64,000 nucleotides of DNA from positions 56,553-120,552 of the forward strand of contig JBLIMV010000020.1 in the NCBI GenBank assembly GCA_047638395.1. Reading direction: 5' to 3'. Below, piece after piece: positions 51,363 to 60,309 of this stretch. Numbering within the stretch: position 1 is the stretch's first letter; each line of letters starts with the position of its first letter. The position numbers were made by a program, and so were the translations under genes. Source of the DNA: CAXBCP01 sp047638395. GTDB taxonomy: Bacteria; Pseudomonadota; Alphaproteobacteria; MPNO01; UBA830. A model generated the notes under the pieces. That model did no database searches. It worked only from the letters and a program-made list of their open reading frames with translations, and had not been told where the DNA came from.

Positions 51363-52571
51363 ATGGAGATGGCAGTTCCCCATATGAAGCGGAATGTGAC
51401 GCTGCTGGCCTTGTGCCAGGGGTATGCGCAGACATCCGTTACCGTGATCATCAGCGTCTCCGCGCTGGCGTCGCTCACGATCATCGAAGACAAATCCCTG
51501 GCGACCCTGCCCCACGCATTCATGTGGCTGGCGACCGCGCTTGCAGCGACACCGGCATCGATGCTGATGCGGAAGTACGGACGGCGGGCCGGTTTCAGTA
51601 TTGGCGCCATATTCGGCTATGCGGGATGCCTTTTATGCGCGGTAGGGCTCGATTTCGGCAATTTCTGGGTCTTTATCGCGGGGACGTCCTGCATGGGGGC
51701 GTTCAACGCTTTTAATCAGTATCTCCGCTTTGCGGCGTCTGAAACAGCGACGGATTCTTTCCGCCCGAAGGCGATTTCCCTGGTGATCGGCGGCGGTATC
51801 ATCGCCGCCTTTGTGGGGGGCACATTAGCGGGCCAGACCGCTGTGTTGCTTGTGCCGCAGTTTCTGGCGACCTACCTGATCCTGGCGGTGACACCAATTC
51901 TGTTTGCGATCACGATCCAGTTTGTCCGGATGCCGGAGCCGGATGCACCGGTCCGCAGGCCTGGCGAAAAACAGTCCACCGGCCGCCCGTTATTGGAGAT
52001 CATGAAGCAACCGGCATTCATTGTTGCCGCGACCGGCACGTCGGTCGCCTGGGCGGGGATGATCCTGATGATGGCCGCGACCCCTCTGTCGATGAAGCAT
52101 TCGGGGCTGGTGAGTGACGTTCCCTTTGTGATCCAGTGGCACATGTTCGCCATGTTTGCGCCGTCTTTCATCGCCGGTTCGCTCATTGGCAGATATGGCT
52201 ACCAGAAGGTGGTCATGCTGGGGTTTTTCCTGTTCTTCGCCGGAATAGCCGCTGGCCTGACGGGTATCTCGGTCAGTCACTACTTCATTACCAACGTGTT
52301 CATCGGGGCAGGCTGGAATTTCATGCTGATCGGCTCCACGGCGCTTCTCGTTACCTGTCATACCGAAGCGGAGAAGGGCAAGGTGCAGGGGGCGAATGAC
52401 ACCATCGCCTATATTCTCGCCGCGATTTCGTCGTTCTTCGCCGGCTATCTGCAGATCGAGTTCGGCTGGAACGCCGTCATGATTGCGATCATTCCGCAGG
52501 TCCTGCTCGTCGGGCTTGCGGTCTGGTGGATGCGCCATGCCGGGAGCCGTGCGGTCCTCCCTGCGGAATAA
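51363..52571 (+). CDS. MFS transporter
   Basis: Major-facilitator membrane protein of 402 residues with twelve hydrophobic segments. The A-type loop motif is visible as LMRKYGRRAGF (about 63-73) after helix 2. The ATG at 51363 has TAGGG upstream; a GTG nine bases before and an ATG at 51384 are alternatives. Substrate unknown. It follows the IalB gene by 46 bases and is convergent with DMT permease 7. Confidence 0.86.
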   Translation: MEMAVPHMKRNVTLLALCQGYAQTSVTVIISVSALASLTIIEDKSLATLPHAFMWLATALAATPASMLMRKYGRRAGFSIGAIFGYAGCLLCAVGLDFGNFWVFIAGTSCMGAFNAFNQYLRFAASETATDSFRPKAISLVIGGGIIAAFVGGTLAGQTAVLLVPQFLATYLILAVTPILFAITIQFVRMPEPDAPVRRPGEKQSTGRPLLEIMKQPAFIVAATGTSVAWAGMILMMAATPLSMKHSGLVSDVPFVIQWHMFAMFAPSFIAGSLIGRYGYQKVVMLGFFLFFAGIAAGLTGISVSHYFITNVFIGAGWNFMLIGSTALLVTCHTEAEKGKVQGANDTIAYILAAISSFFAGYLQIEFGWNAVMIAIIPQVLLVGLAVWWMRHAGSRAVLPAE

Positions 52572-52584
52572 ACCCGCGGTGGGC

Positions 52585-53451
52585 TCAGTGGCGACCTTCG
52601 CGTTGCGCCAGTTGCCAGGTGCCGATAAAAATCACGGCAGCACCGACCATCGTCCATATCCCCGGAACTTCGGCAAAAAACACATAGGCTGCCACGGCGG
52701 TCAGGGGCAGGCGGATAAATTCCATCGGAATGATAACGCTGGCATCGGCCCGTTTCATCGCCTGGGCCAGGCACATATGTGCCGTCCACGCGGTCACGCC
52801 CATCACCAGGATCATCGGAATGTCGCTTGCCGGCGGTGTATGCCAGTTCATTGCCGTCGGGATTGCCGAAAACACGATCAGGTAGATATTCAGGTTCACG
52901 ACGATAAGGCGGGCGGGCTCGGTGCGTGACAGCAGCTTCGTGCTGATATCGCCGCTCGCATACCCTGCTGCGGACAGGAAGACGACCAGCGCCATGATAT
53001 TAATGGCCTCGACGCCGGGGCGCAGGATAATCAGCACACCGACAAGCCCGATCACGACCGCCATCCAGCGGGGCTGGGTGATCTGTTCACGCAGGATCAC
53101 GGCGGACAGGATCAGGCCGAAGATCGGCAGGGTGAAATGCAGGGCCACGGCTTCTGCCATTGGCATCGCAGCGATAGCGAAAAACCAGGCGGACACGCCG
53201 ATAAACGTACCGAGCGCCCGCGTCGCATAGAGCCTGCCCAGGGCGTTCGGCCTGAACGTACGTGTCGTTTCACGCCAGACGCGGAGGACCATCGGCAGGC
53301 CGATGGCCAGGCTGATGACGCTGCGCAGGAATACCTGTTCGAAGGGCGGGATGGTGTCCGACAGATACCGGACGGCGATTATCATCGCCGAAAAGCTCGC
53401 CGTGCTCGCCGTCATCCATAACAGACCCTGCATAACGGGTGTCAGGTTCAT
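52585..53451 (-). CDS. DMT/EamA family permease 7
   Basis: Ten-helix EamA permease of 288 residues with LIILRPGVEAIN at the end of repeat 1. The opening LTPVMQGLLWMTASTASFSAMI is like those of the tandem array. It is isolated, 13 bases from the convergent MFS gene and divergent from rlmN across 79 bases. Confidence 0.87.
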   Translation of the reverse strand: MNLTPVMQGLLWMTASTASFSAMIIAVRYLSDTIPPFEQVFLRSVISLAIGLPMVLRVWRETTRTFRPNALGRLYATRALGTFIGVSAWFFAIAAMPMAEAVALHFTLPIFGLILSAVILREQITQPRWMAVVIGLVGVLIILRPGVEAINIMALVVFLSAAGYASGDISTKLLSRTEPARLIVVNLNIYLIVFSAIPTAMNWHTPPASDIPMILVMGVTAWTAHMCLAQAMKRADASVIIPMEFIRLPLTAVAAYVFFAEVPGIWTMVGAAVIFIGTWQLAQREGRH

Positions 53452-53496
53452 GTTCGGACCTTCTGATGATCGATATAGCGAACTGAAAGACTGTGG

Positions 53497-53524
53497 TTGA
53501 TCGCGCGATGGGTGCGCCTATATT
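53497..53524 (+). promoter_or_regulatory. Candidate sigma-70 promoter for leaderless rlmN
   Basis: TTGATC and TATATT are 16 bases apart; the -10 box ends six bases before the rlmN ATG at 53531. Transcription would begin at or next to that ATG, giving an mRNA without a Shine-Dalgarno leader. Confidence 0.5.
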
Positions 53525-53530
53525 GCCGCC

Positions 53531-54637
53531 ATGTCAATAATCGCAGAACCCACGTTAACCACCCCCGATACCGGGAAGATCGACCTCGTTGGATTGTCGC
53601 GCGCCGACATGGCAGCAGAGTTCGACAGGCTCGGTTTACCCGCCTTCCGTGTGAAACAGGTCTGGCACTGGATCTATCATCATGGTGTCCGTGATTTCAC
53701 CGAAATGACGAGCATCGCCAAGGGGATGCAGAGCGAGCTTGCAGAGATATTCGATATCTCGCGGCCCGGAATAGCAACCGAACAGACATCGACCGACGGT
53801 ACGCGGAAATGGCTGATGTCGTTCGCTGACGGCAAACTGGCCGAAGCCGTGCATATCCCGGAATCGGACCGCGGCGCCGTCTGCATCTCGTCGCAGGTCG
53901 GCTGCACGCTCAACTGCCGGTTCTGTCATACGGGCACGCAGTTGATGGCCCGGAACCTGACCTCGGCGGAAATTGTCGGCCAGTTCATGCTGGCGCGCGA
54001 CTCCTATGGCGAATGGCCGTCTTCCAAAGAACCGCGCCAGCTGACCAATATCGTCATGATGGGCATGGGAGAGCCACTTTATAACTACGACAATGTGGTC
54101 AAAGCGCTGCGCATCGTCATGGACCAGGAAGGCATCAACATCTCGCGCCGCCGGATCACGTTGTCGACCGCCGGTGTGGTGCCGCTGATTCCGAAGGTCG
54201 GCGCCGATCTCGGTGTTCAGCTGGCGATCTCGCTGCACGCGGTTAACGACGATCTGCGCGATGAAATCGTGCCGATTAACAAGAAGTACCCGATCGCCGA
54301 ATTGCTGGATGCCTGCCGCGCCTACCCGGAAGCCCGCAATTCCCGGCGGATCACGTTCGAATACGTGATGCTCAAGGGGATGAACGATACGCCGGCGGAT
54401 GCCCGCGCACTGGTGCAGCTGATCAGCGGCATACCCGCCAAGATCAACCTTATCCCGTTCAATCCGTGGCCCGGCGCGCCGTATGAATGCTCATCCGATG
54501 AAGACATCGCGGCCTTTGCCGAGATCGTCAATCGGGCCGGGTATTCCTCACCGGTTCGTACCCCGCGCGGCCGCGATATCTTCGCCGCCTGCGGCCAGTT
54601 GAAAACCGAAAGCCTGCGGGAGCGGAAATCCGCCTGA
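53531..54637 (+). CDS. rlmN: 23S rRNA (adenine-2503-C2)/tRNA methyltransferase RlmN
   Basis: Radical SAM enzyme of 368 residues that methylates C2 of A2503 in 23S rRNA and A37 in some tRNAs. The [4Fe-4S] ligands are in CTLNCRFCHTG (CxxxCxxC, about 125-132), GEPLYNYDNV follows near 178, and the methyl-carrying cysteine is probably the one near the C terminus in FAACGQLK. The N-terminal winged domain starts at about residue 20. There is no Shine-Dalgarno sequence before the ATG. Followed by argG 61 bases later. Confidence 0.93.
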   Translation: MSIIAEPTLTTPDTGKIDLVGLSRADMAAEFDRLGLPAFRVKQVWHWIYHHGVRDFTEMTSIAKGMQSELAEIFDISRPGIATEQTSTDGTRKWLMSFADGKLAEAVHIPESDRGAVCISSQVGCTLNCRFCHTGTQLMARNLTSAEIVGQFMLARDSYGEWPSSKEPRQLTNIVMMGMGEPLYNYDNVVKALRIVMDQEGINISRRRITLSTAGVVPLIPKVGADLGVQLAISLHAVNDDLRDEIVPINKKYPIAELLDACRAYPEARNSRRITFEYVMLKGMNDTPADARALVQLISGIPAKINLIPFNPWPGAPYECSSDEDIAAFAEIVNRAGYSSPVRTPRGRDIFAACGQLKTESLRERKSA

Positions 54638-54642
54638 TCGGC

Positions 54643-54670
54643 TTGCCGCGGCAGAGCGATCCCCTATACT
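54643..54670 (+). promoter_or_regulatory. argG: Candidate sigma-70 promoter of argG
   Basis: TTGCCG (54643-54648) and TATACT (54665-54670) are separated by 16 bases. The predicted start of transcription would be about 22 bases before the argG ATG at 54699, with AAAGGG in between as a ribosome-binding site. Confidence 0.5.
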
Positions 54671-54698
54671 CCGCCGCGATTAAATAAAGGGACATCAC

Positions 54699-55919
54699 AT
54701 GGCCGGACCACGACCCGGAGAGGTTAACAAGATCGTGCTCGCCTATTCCGGCGGGCTGGATACGTCTGTCATTCTCAAATGGCTGCAGCAAACCTATGAC
54801 TGCGAGGTGGTGACGTTCACCGCCGATCTCGGTCAGGGAGAGGAAGTAGAACCGGCGCGGGCCAAAGCCGAAGCCGCCGGGGTGAAGGAAATCTTCATCG
54901 ACGACCTGCGCGAGGAATTCGTCCGCGATTTCGTCTTCCCGGTGTTCCGCGCCAATGCGCTGTACGAGGGTATCTATCTGCTCGGCACCTCGATCGCCCG
55001 GCCGTTGATTTCCAAGCGCCAGATCGAAATCGCCCGCCAGGTCGGCGCCGACGCGGTCAGCCACGGGGCGACCGGCAAGGGCAATGACCAGATCCGGTTC
55101 GAGCTTGGCTATTACGCGCTGGAGCCCGATATCAAGGTGATCGCGCCGTGGCGCGAATGGGATCTCGATTCCCGCACCAAGCTGATGGAATTCGCCCGCG
55201 AGCATCAGATCCCGATCTCGCGCGACAAGATCGATGAGCCGCCTTATTCCACGGATGCTAATCTGCTGCACATTTCCTATGAAGGAAAAGCACTGGAAGA
55301 CCCGTGGGTCGAGGCCGACGAGGCGATGTATACGCGTTCCGTCTCGCCGGAGATGGCGCCCGATACGCCGACCTATGTTGAGATCGATTTCGATCAGGGC
55401 GATGCAGTGGCCGTCGATGGTCAGGAAATGTCGCCCGCGACATTGCTGACGAAGCTGAACGAGCTCGGCGGTGCCAATGGCATCGGCCGGATCGACATCG
55501 TCGAGAACCGTTATGTCGGCATGAAGTCCCGCGGCGTGTATGAAACGCCCGGCGGGACGATCCTGATCGCGGCCCATCGCGGGATCGAATCGCTCACCCT
55601 CGACCGGGGTGCTGCCCACCTGAAGGACGAGCTGATGCCGCGCTATGCGGAGCTGGTCTATAACGGTTTCTGGTTTTCCCCCGAACGCGAAATGCTTCAG
55701 GCGGCCGTGGATGAGAGCCAGAAATTCGTCAACGGCACGGTGCGCCTCAAACTGTTCAAGGGCTCAGTCAGTGTGGTGGGCCGTAAATCCCCCGTCAGTC
55801 TCTATTCCGAACAACACGTCACGTTCGAGGCAGATACCGTTTACGACCAGCGCGACGCCGAAGGCTTCATCAAGCTGAACGCCCTGCGTCTGCGCCTGAT
55901 GAACGCCCGCAAGGGATGA
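54699..55919 (+). CDS. argG: Argininosuccinate synthase
   Basis: Cytosolic enzyme of 406 residues joining citrulline and aspartate with ATP in arginine synthesis. The PP-loop ATP motif AYSGGLDTSVIL is at about residues 14-25, the citrulline/aspartate-binding segment HGATGKGNDQIRFE at about 121-134, and length is as in the family. The stop overlaps the ATG of a DMT permease gene by four bases, so that permease is translationally coupled to arginine synthesis. Other arg genes are not in the window. Confidence 0.95.
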   Translation: MAGPRPGEVNKIVLAYSGGLDTSVILKWLQQTYDCEVVTFTADLGQGEEVEPARAKAEAAGVKEIFIDDLREEFVRDFVFPVFRANALYEGIYLLGTSIARPLISKRQIEIARQVGADAVSHGATGKGNDQIRFELGYYALEPDIKVIAPWREWDLDSRTKLMEFAREHQIPISRDKIDEPPYSTDANLLHISYEGKALEDPWVEADEAMYTRSVSPEMAPDTPTYVEIDFDQGDAVAVDGQEMSPATLLTKLNELGGANGIGRIDIVENRYVGMKSRGVYETPGGTILIAAHRGIESLTLDRGAAHLKDELMPRYAELVYNGFWFSPEREMLQAAVDESQKFVNGTVRLKLFKGSVSVVGRKSPVSLYSEQHVTFEADTVYDQRDAEGFIKLNALRLRLMNARKG

Positions 55920-56803
55920 TGGCGGGGGGCTCTGCCCCGCCATCACAATTTCTACGCAGTGCGTTCTGGGCGATTCTGGCAGCGGTCAGTTTTGCTTTCA
56001 TGATGATCAGCGTCCGCTATATGGACGGCAAGTTCGACGCTTTTCAGATTGTGCTGGTCCGGGCGCTGGTGGGGCTTCTGCTGGTGATCCCGCTGGTCTC
56101 GAAATTCGGCTTCGGCGCGCTCAGGACAACCAGAATGCCGATGCATCTGGTGCGGACGCTGTTTGCGCTGTTTGCCATGGCGACGCTGTATTATGCGCTG
56201 GCCGACATCGCGGTGGCGCAGGCCATCGCGCTGACGTTCCTCATTCCCTTGTTTACGACGATAGCCGCCGGTCTGGTTTTACGGGAATCCGTCGGCATTC
56301 ATCGTTGGGGGGCGACGCTGGTCGGCTTTGCCGGCGCGATGGTTATTATCCGCCCGGGCGTGATTGAAATCGGTTTGCCGGTGATGCTCGTGGTCTTGTC
56401 ATCTGCGCTGTATGCCGGGGCATGGTCCAGCGTCAAAATCCTGACCCGCACCGATTCCCCTGCCGTTACCGTGTTCTGGCTGAACGTGCTGATGGTGCCT
56501 TTGACGGCGATCCCGGTGGCGTTCCTGTGGGTGACGCCGGACTGGTCGGATGCCTTGCCGCTGATGGTGATGGCGCTGTCGGGCTGGTCCGCTCATTTTT
56601 GTCAGGCACGCGCATTCGAACATTCCGACGCCAGCGCCGTGATGCCGTTCGATTTCCTGCGTCTGCCGCTGGGCGCGTTATTCGGATATGTGCTGCTGGC
56701 CGAATTTATCGATGTATGGACCTGGGCCGGTGCGGTCATCATCTTTGCCGCCGGCTATTACATCACCCGGCGTGAAGCACTGCGGAACGCGAGAACCTCA
56801 TAG
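55916..56803 (+). CDS. DMT/EamA family permease 8
   Basis: Ten-helix permease of 295 residues with VIIRPGVIEIG at the end of repeat 1. The ATG at 55916 overlaps the argG stop (ATGATG region), so it is probably co-translated with argG; a second ATG follows immediately. Coupling to argG hints that it may carry an amino acid or related metabolite, but the family has no predictive signature. Confidence 0.87.
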   Translation: MMAGGSAPPSQFLRSAFWAILAAVSFAFMMISVRYMDGKFDAFQIVLVRALVGLLLVIPLVSKFGFGALRTTRMPMHLVRTLFALFAMATLYYALADIAVAQAIALTFLIPLFTTIAAGLVLRESVGIHRWGATLVGFAGAMVIIRPGVIEIGLPVMLVVLSSALYAGAWSSVKILTRTDSPAVTVFWLNVLMVPLTAIPVAFLWVTPDWSDALPLMVMALSGWSAHFCQARAFEHSDASAVMPFDFLRLPLGALFGYVLLAEFIDVWTWAGAVIIFAAGYYITRREALRNARTS

Positions 56804-56870
56804 CGCCCGCAGATGCGGTTAAGCGCGTTCACGGGGTGTGATGCGGTCAGACGGGGAATCAGAGCGGGAA

Positions 56871-57566
56871 TCAAACCGGGAAAAGGTTCATCCCAAAGAC
56901 GTTTTCGTGCAGGTAGAGAAGCACGACATAGAGAATCGTGGCGACCACGACCCGCCACCAGCCGACATCGCGCATCACCAGTGACCGGCGGTCCTGAAGG
57001 ATCGCCTTGAAAGGCGTTCTGCAGGTGCCCGCCTCGAAGGCCCGCCAGGCATTATCGGCATTGGCGCGCCGGCGGTTGTCTATGTGGACCATGCCGAATG
57101 TCGCAAGCGCCCAGAAACCGCCAAAAAACACGATGGCCGCGATGTCGCCGCGGACAAACAGATGTGCGCCCGACCAGAGCGCAAAGGCCGCAAGCATGGG
57201 GTGGCGGACGATTGCATAGACGCCTTTGCCGGGGGCGACCTCGTGGTGCAGCGCATCCATGCCGATCAGGGTCGGGTTCCGGGTGGTGACGCTGCACAGG
57301 AAAAAGAAGATCGCGAAATACATCACGATCAGAATGATGGGCGGCCCGAACAGGCCGACATCCCAGACCCGCAGATCAGGGGCCGCGTTATAGGCGCCGA
57401 TCATCCAGATGAGTGCGGCGATCATCAGGATTGAATAGATCGCCCGGAATGGCACTTCGCCGATCGCGCCGGAAACCGGTCCGCGTATCGGTGCGGCGGA
57501 CAGGGCAAAATGTCCGCCGGTGAAGGCGAGTGTCGCGAGCAGCAGGGGCAGAAAGTCGGCGACCAT
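56871..57566 (-). CDS. NnrU family membrane protein
   Basis: Polytopic protein of 231 residues with about six hydrophobic segments. The NnrU motif region HPMLAAFALWSGAHLFVRGD (about 120-140) contains the conserved histidine-proline typical of the isoprenylcysteine methyltransferase-like fold. NnrU is linked to nitrogen-oxide reduction in some bacteria, but no denitrification genes are here. The ATG at 57566 starts the conserved FLPLLLATLAFTGGHF helix. It lies 50 bases after the folD stop on the same strand. Confidence 0.85.
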   Translation of the reverse strand: MVADFLPLLLATLAFTGGHFALSAAPIRGPVSGAIGEVPFRAIYSILMIAALIWMIGAYNAAPDLRVWDVGLFGPPIILIVMYFAIFFFLCSVTTRNPTLIGMDALHHEVAPGKGVYAIVRHPMLAAFALWSGAHLFVRGDIAAIVFFGGFWALATFGMVHIDNRRRANADNAWRAFEAGTCRTPFKAILQDRRSLVMRDVGWWRVVVATILYVVLLYLHENVFGMNLFPV

Positions 57567-57616
57567 CGGGACCAGTGTACTCGTTTCGTCAGAATGCGCC
57601 CGAGTATAGCGCGTTA

Positions 57617-58507
57617 TCAGATTTCGGGAACGTCGATTCCACCCTGCTGGCAAGCAGCCACCAGGGTGTTACGCAGCAGGCAGGCTATGGTCATCGGGCC
57701 GACCCCGCCCGGAACCGGGGTGATTGCGCCGGCGATATCGATGGCTTCGTCAAACGCGACGTCGCCGACCAGGCGCATTTTGCCTTCCTCGGCGGCGGGC
57801 ACACGGTTAATCCCGACATCGATGACTGTCGCACCCGGTTTGATCCAGTCGCCTTTGATCATCTGCGGACGCCCGACGGCGGCAACCAGGATATCGGCGC
57901 CGCGACAGACTGCAACCAGATCCGCCGTGCGTGAATGGGCGATGGTCACGGTGCAGTTGGCCGATAGAAGCAACTGCGCCATCGGCTTTCCGACAATATT
58001 GGACCGGCCGACGATGACCGCGTTCAGCCCCGTCAGATCGCCAAGCCGGTCTTCAAGCATCATCAGGCAGCCAAGCGGCGTGCACGGCACCATGCCGCCG
58101 CGCCCGGTGGCCAGCAGGCCGACATTACGCAGGTGGAACCCATCGACATCCTTCGCCGGGTCAATGGCATCGATGACGGCGTGGGGATTGATCTGAGCGG
58201 GCAGGGGAAGCTGCACAAGAATGCCATTTACGGCGGGGTCGCTATTCAGCTTGTCGATGGCCGCCAGGAGGTCTTTTTCCGATGTGTCGACCGGCAGCGT
58301 CTCGCCCAGCGAGTTCATACCGGCATCTACCGTCTGCTTGTTTTTGTTGCGCACGTAGACCTGGCTGGCGGGGTCTTCTCCCACCAGCACCGCGGCAAGA
58401 CCCGGCACGATCCCGTGTTCGGCTTTGAGCTTCGCGGTCTCTTCGGTCACGCGCGCGCGTAAGGCAGCGGCGAAGCCCTTGCCGTCAATGATTTTTGCTT
58501 CAGACAT
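57617..58507 (-). CDS. folD: Methylenetetrahydrofolate dehydrogenase/cyclohydrolase
   Basis: Bifunctional enzyme of 296 residues converting methylene-THF to formyl-THF with NADP+. The catalytic lysine is in SQVYVRNKNKQTVDAG (about 56), the substrate loop is ILVQLPLPAQIN, and the NADP motif is VIVGRSNIVGKPMAQLL (about 166-182). PGGVGPMTIACLL is at the end. It overlaps the DUF167 gene by eight bases and is the last of a yggT-yggU-folD run on this strand. Confidence 0.94.
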   Translation of the reverse strand: MSEAKIIDGKGFAAALRARVTEETAKLKAEHGIVPGLAAVLVGEDPASQVYVRNKNKQTVDAGMNSLGETLPVDTSEKDLLAAIDKLNSDPAVNGILVQLPLPAQINPHAVIDAIDPAKDVDGFHLRNVGLLATGRGGMVPCTPLGCLMMLEDRLGDLTGLNAVIVGRSNIVGKPMAQLLLSANCTVTIAHSRTADLVAVCRGADILVAAVGRPQMIKGDWIKPGATVIDVGINRVPAAEEGKMRLVGDVAFDEAIDIAGAITPVPGGVGPMTIACLLRNTLVAACQQGGIDVPEI

Positions 58508-58838
58508 TTTCGGTGCTTTCTCCCGTCTTTCCCATCGTCAATTCGATTGCGGCGGCCAGCGCGTCCGGGTTGCCCGCGATATCGAGCGTCTTGCGGCGGC
58601 TTTTCGCGCCGCCGGCGACGTCTATCGCGGATTTGGGCACTTTCCACGCCTTGGACAGCAGTTTTATCACCGCTGTATTGGCTTTACCGCCTTCGGCAGG
58701 CGCCGTCACCATGATCTTCAGAAATGGCTGGCTGTCTGCATCCAGCGCGGTGCCCGAAATAGCACTGCGCGATGCCCGCGGGGTTACCTGTACGAACAGA
58801 CGGATACCGTCCGGCGTTCGTCTGAAGGCAGCCTTCAA
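58500..58838 (-). CDS. DUF167 (YggU) protein
   Basis: Protein of 112 residues of the DUF167/YggU family, an alpha-beta fold of unknown function (FVQVTPRASRSAISG, then LKIMVTAPAEGGKANTAVIKLLSKA at about 42-66). It sits between the YggT and FolD genes, a frequent order in proteobacteria, and overlaps folD by eight bases. Confidence 0.88.
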   Translation of the reverse strand: MKAAFRRTPDGIRLFVQVTPRASRSAISGTALDADSQPFLKIMVTAPAEGGKANTAVIKLLSKAWKVPKSAIDVAGGAKSRRKTLDIAGNPDALAAAIELTMGKTGESTENV

Positions 58839-58847
58839 AGGCCGCTT

Positions 58848-59126
58848 CTAGCGGGCGAAGTCGAAAATAAGGTCGCGAATGAACCACAACAGCAGGATCA
58901 GTACCACGGGGGACAGATCCAGCCCGCCCATATTCGGCAGCAGCCGCCGGATGGGGCGCAGCGCGGGTTCGGTCATCTTGTACAGAACGTCGACGATCAT
59001 ATAGACGACGCGGTTCGAGGTGTTGATCACGTTGAAATTGATCAGCCAGCTCGCGATTACCGAGAGGAACAGTATCCAAATGTATAGAGAGACGACGTTG
59101 TCTATCAGATTCAGGACGGCGGTCAT
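58848..59126 (-). CDS. YggT family membrane protein
   Basis: Small membrane protein of 92 residues with two hydrophobic segments (IWILFLSVIASWLI and VVLILLLWFIRDLIF) separated by the conserved TEPALRPIRRLLPNMGGLDLSPVV loop. YggT proteins are linked to cell division and envelope or osmotic stress. It is nine bases before the DUF167 gene and the first of the run. Confidence 0.9.
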   Translation of the reverse strand: MTAVLNLIDNVVSLYIWILFLSVIASWLINFNVINTSNRVVYMIVDVLYKMTEPALRPIRRLLPNMGGLDLSPVVLILLLWFIRDLIFDFAR

Positions 59127-59251
59127 GGCGAATTCCGTGATTTTTAAGGCTTCTGACGGGTGCGAAGCGGTCGCCGGAGCCTAGCGATGCTGCGATTCGG
59201 ACGCAAGCGGAGACAGTGTCTGTAAAACGTTTCGAAACCCTTTCAGACCGC

Positions 59252-59280
59252 TTGACAGATAGGGGCCCCGAAACCATTAT
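59252..59280 (+). promoter_or_regulatory. Sigma-70 promoter of tRNA-Ala
   Basis: A perfect TTGACA -35 box (59252-59257) is followed after 17 bases by CATTAT (59275-59280). Predicted transcription start is near 59287, about 42 bases before the tRNA. The spacing and -35 match make this the clearest promoter in the window. Confidence 0.7.
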
Positions 59281-59328
59281 CCGCCCCGCTCGACCCCCCC
59301 AAGGCGTATGATCCGGGGTCGACACGGT

Positions 59329-59404
59329 GGGGCCGTAGCTCAGCTGGGAGAGCGCAGCGTTCGCAACGCTGAGGTCGGGAGTTCGATCCTCCTCGGCTCC
59401 ACCA
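59329..59404 (+). tRNA. tRNA-Ala (anticodon CGC)
   Basis: A 76-base cloverleaf with encoded CCA. Acceptor stem GGGGCCG/CGGCTCC contains the G3-U70 pair that marks alanine identity. The anticodon stem CAGCG/CGCTG holds the loop TTCGCAA, giving anticodon CGC for GCG codons. The T arm is GGGAG/TTCGATC/CTCC type with the normal TTCGA loop. A T run follows at 59406. The sequence after it differs in character from the left side, fitting a tRNA used as an integration site. Confidence 0.95.
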
Positions 59405-59526
59405 ATTTTTCTATATATTATAAGAAGTTATGGCCTGGGAGAGGTGCCAAGGTTTGCTGGTGTGTGGGTTAGGGCACCTATGGGGCACCCAAGCGCAAGG
59501 ATTCACTTAACTAAAAATCTGGTGAT

Positions 59527-59724
59527 CTAACGCGCTCGTGCACCTGCTTCGGGCTCAGTTCGCTGCAATTCCCCGACTGCATCCTGTATCCGCTGCCACA
59601 CTCTGCGCCCCTCGATATCGCCCTGGGCAAGCAGTTCATCGGTGCGCTGAGCGGCATGTAGGTGTGCGTCGTCGCCGTGTAGGGTGATCATCTGTTTGGC
59701 GGATAACAGATCAAAAGCGGACAT
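59527..59724 (-). CDS. Small hypothetical protein
   Basis: Predicted cytosolic protein of 65 residues starting MSAFDLLSAKQMITLHGDD, mostly helical and charged. Small proteins of this kind are found in alphaproteobacterial accessory regions and prophage remnants; no function can be given. The start lies in an AGCGGACATCTGGCGC repeat copy and has no clear ribosome-binding site. Confidence 0.5.
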   Translation of the reverse strand: MSAFDLLSAKQMITLHGDDAHLHAAQRTDELLAQGDIEGRRVWQRIQDAVGELQRTEPEAGARAR

Positions 59725-59862
59725 CTGGCGCGTGTAAAAATTTCTAACAGCGCGATCTTAGCGGCAAGGAAATTCCTGAACGCCTTGATCACGGTAATTT
59801 GCCAAGCGCCGCTCTTCCGCTAGGCTAGCGGGAAATGGTTTTGGAATCAGGAGGCGAACAGA

Positions 59863-60192
59863 GTGGTTTTAGACATGGCGGCTTTGGCTGCAATGGTTGG
59901 CGGTCTACTTCCGACATTACTGGTCAGCCGGCTGTTCATTTTTGTTCTGCGACGAATTTACCGTTATTCGCTCCCGATCATTCTAACGGGGCACCTACTC
60001 TCATTGTGTATCTCTATTTTGCTTTCCGGATTCGGTTCGGGGACGGACGGTTTCGATAATCGGATTGATCACATGCTGTCTTGGGATGCTTTCGTTTCGG
60101 GCATTCGCACATATTTGGTCCCCCAAATGCTGTGGGTTTTGGTTGAGATATCTATATTTTGTTGGCGTCGTAGAGACGAGGAAGAGGCGTGA
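59863..60192 (+). CDS. Hypothetical membrane protein
   Basis: Protein of 109 residues with about three hydrophobic segments (AALAAMVGGLLPTLLVSRLFIFVL, LPIILTGHLLSLCISILLSGF, LVPQMLWVLVEISIFCW) and a charged end (RRRDEEEA). The GTG at 59863 is preferred because a strong AGGAGG stands nine bases upstream; an ATG at 59875 is an alternative. No family recognised. It lies in the accessory patch after tRNA-Ala with a second orphan gene 117 bases downstream. Confidence 0.6.
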   Translation: MVLDMAALAAMVGGLLPTLLVSRLFIFVLRRIYRYSLPIILTGHLLSLCISILLSGFGSGTDGFDNRIDHMLSWDAFVSGIRTYLVPQMLWVLVEISIFCWRRRDEEEA

Positions 60193-60309
60193 CTCGCGCA
60201 ACAATACAGGCATCGAGGCGAGCCGCGCGTCCCTGACCTGTCCCCACGGTCAGTACCAGCGGCTAAGTCGCACCAACCCGCCCAGTGATGAATTAAAGAG
60301 CGCAAATAG

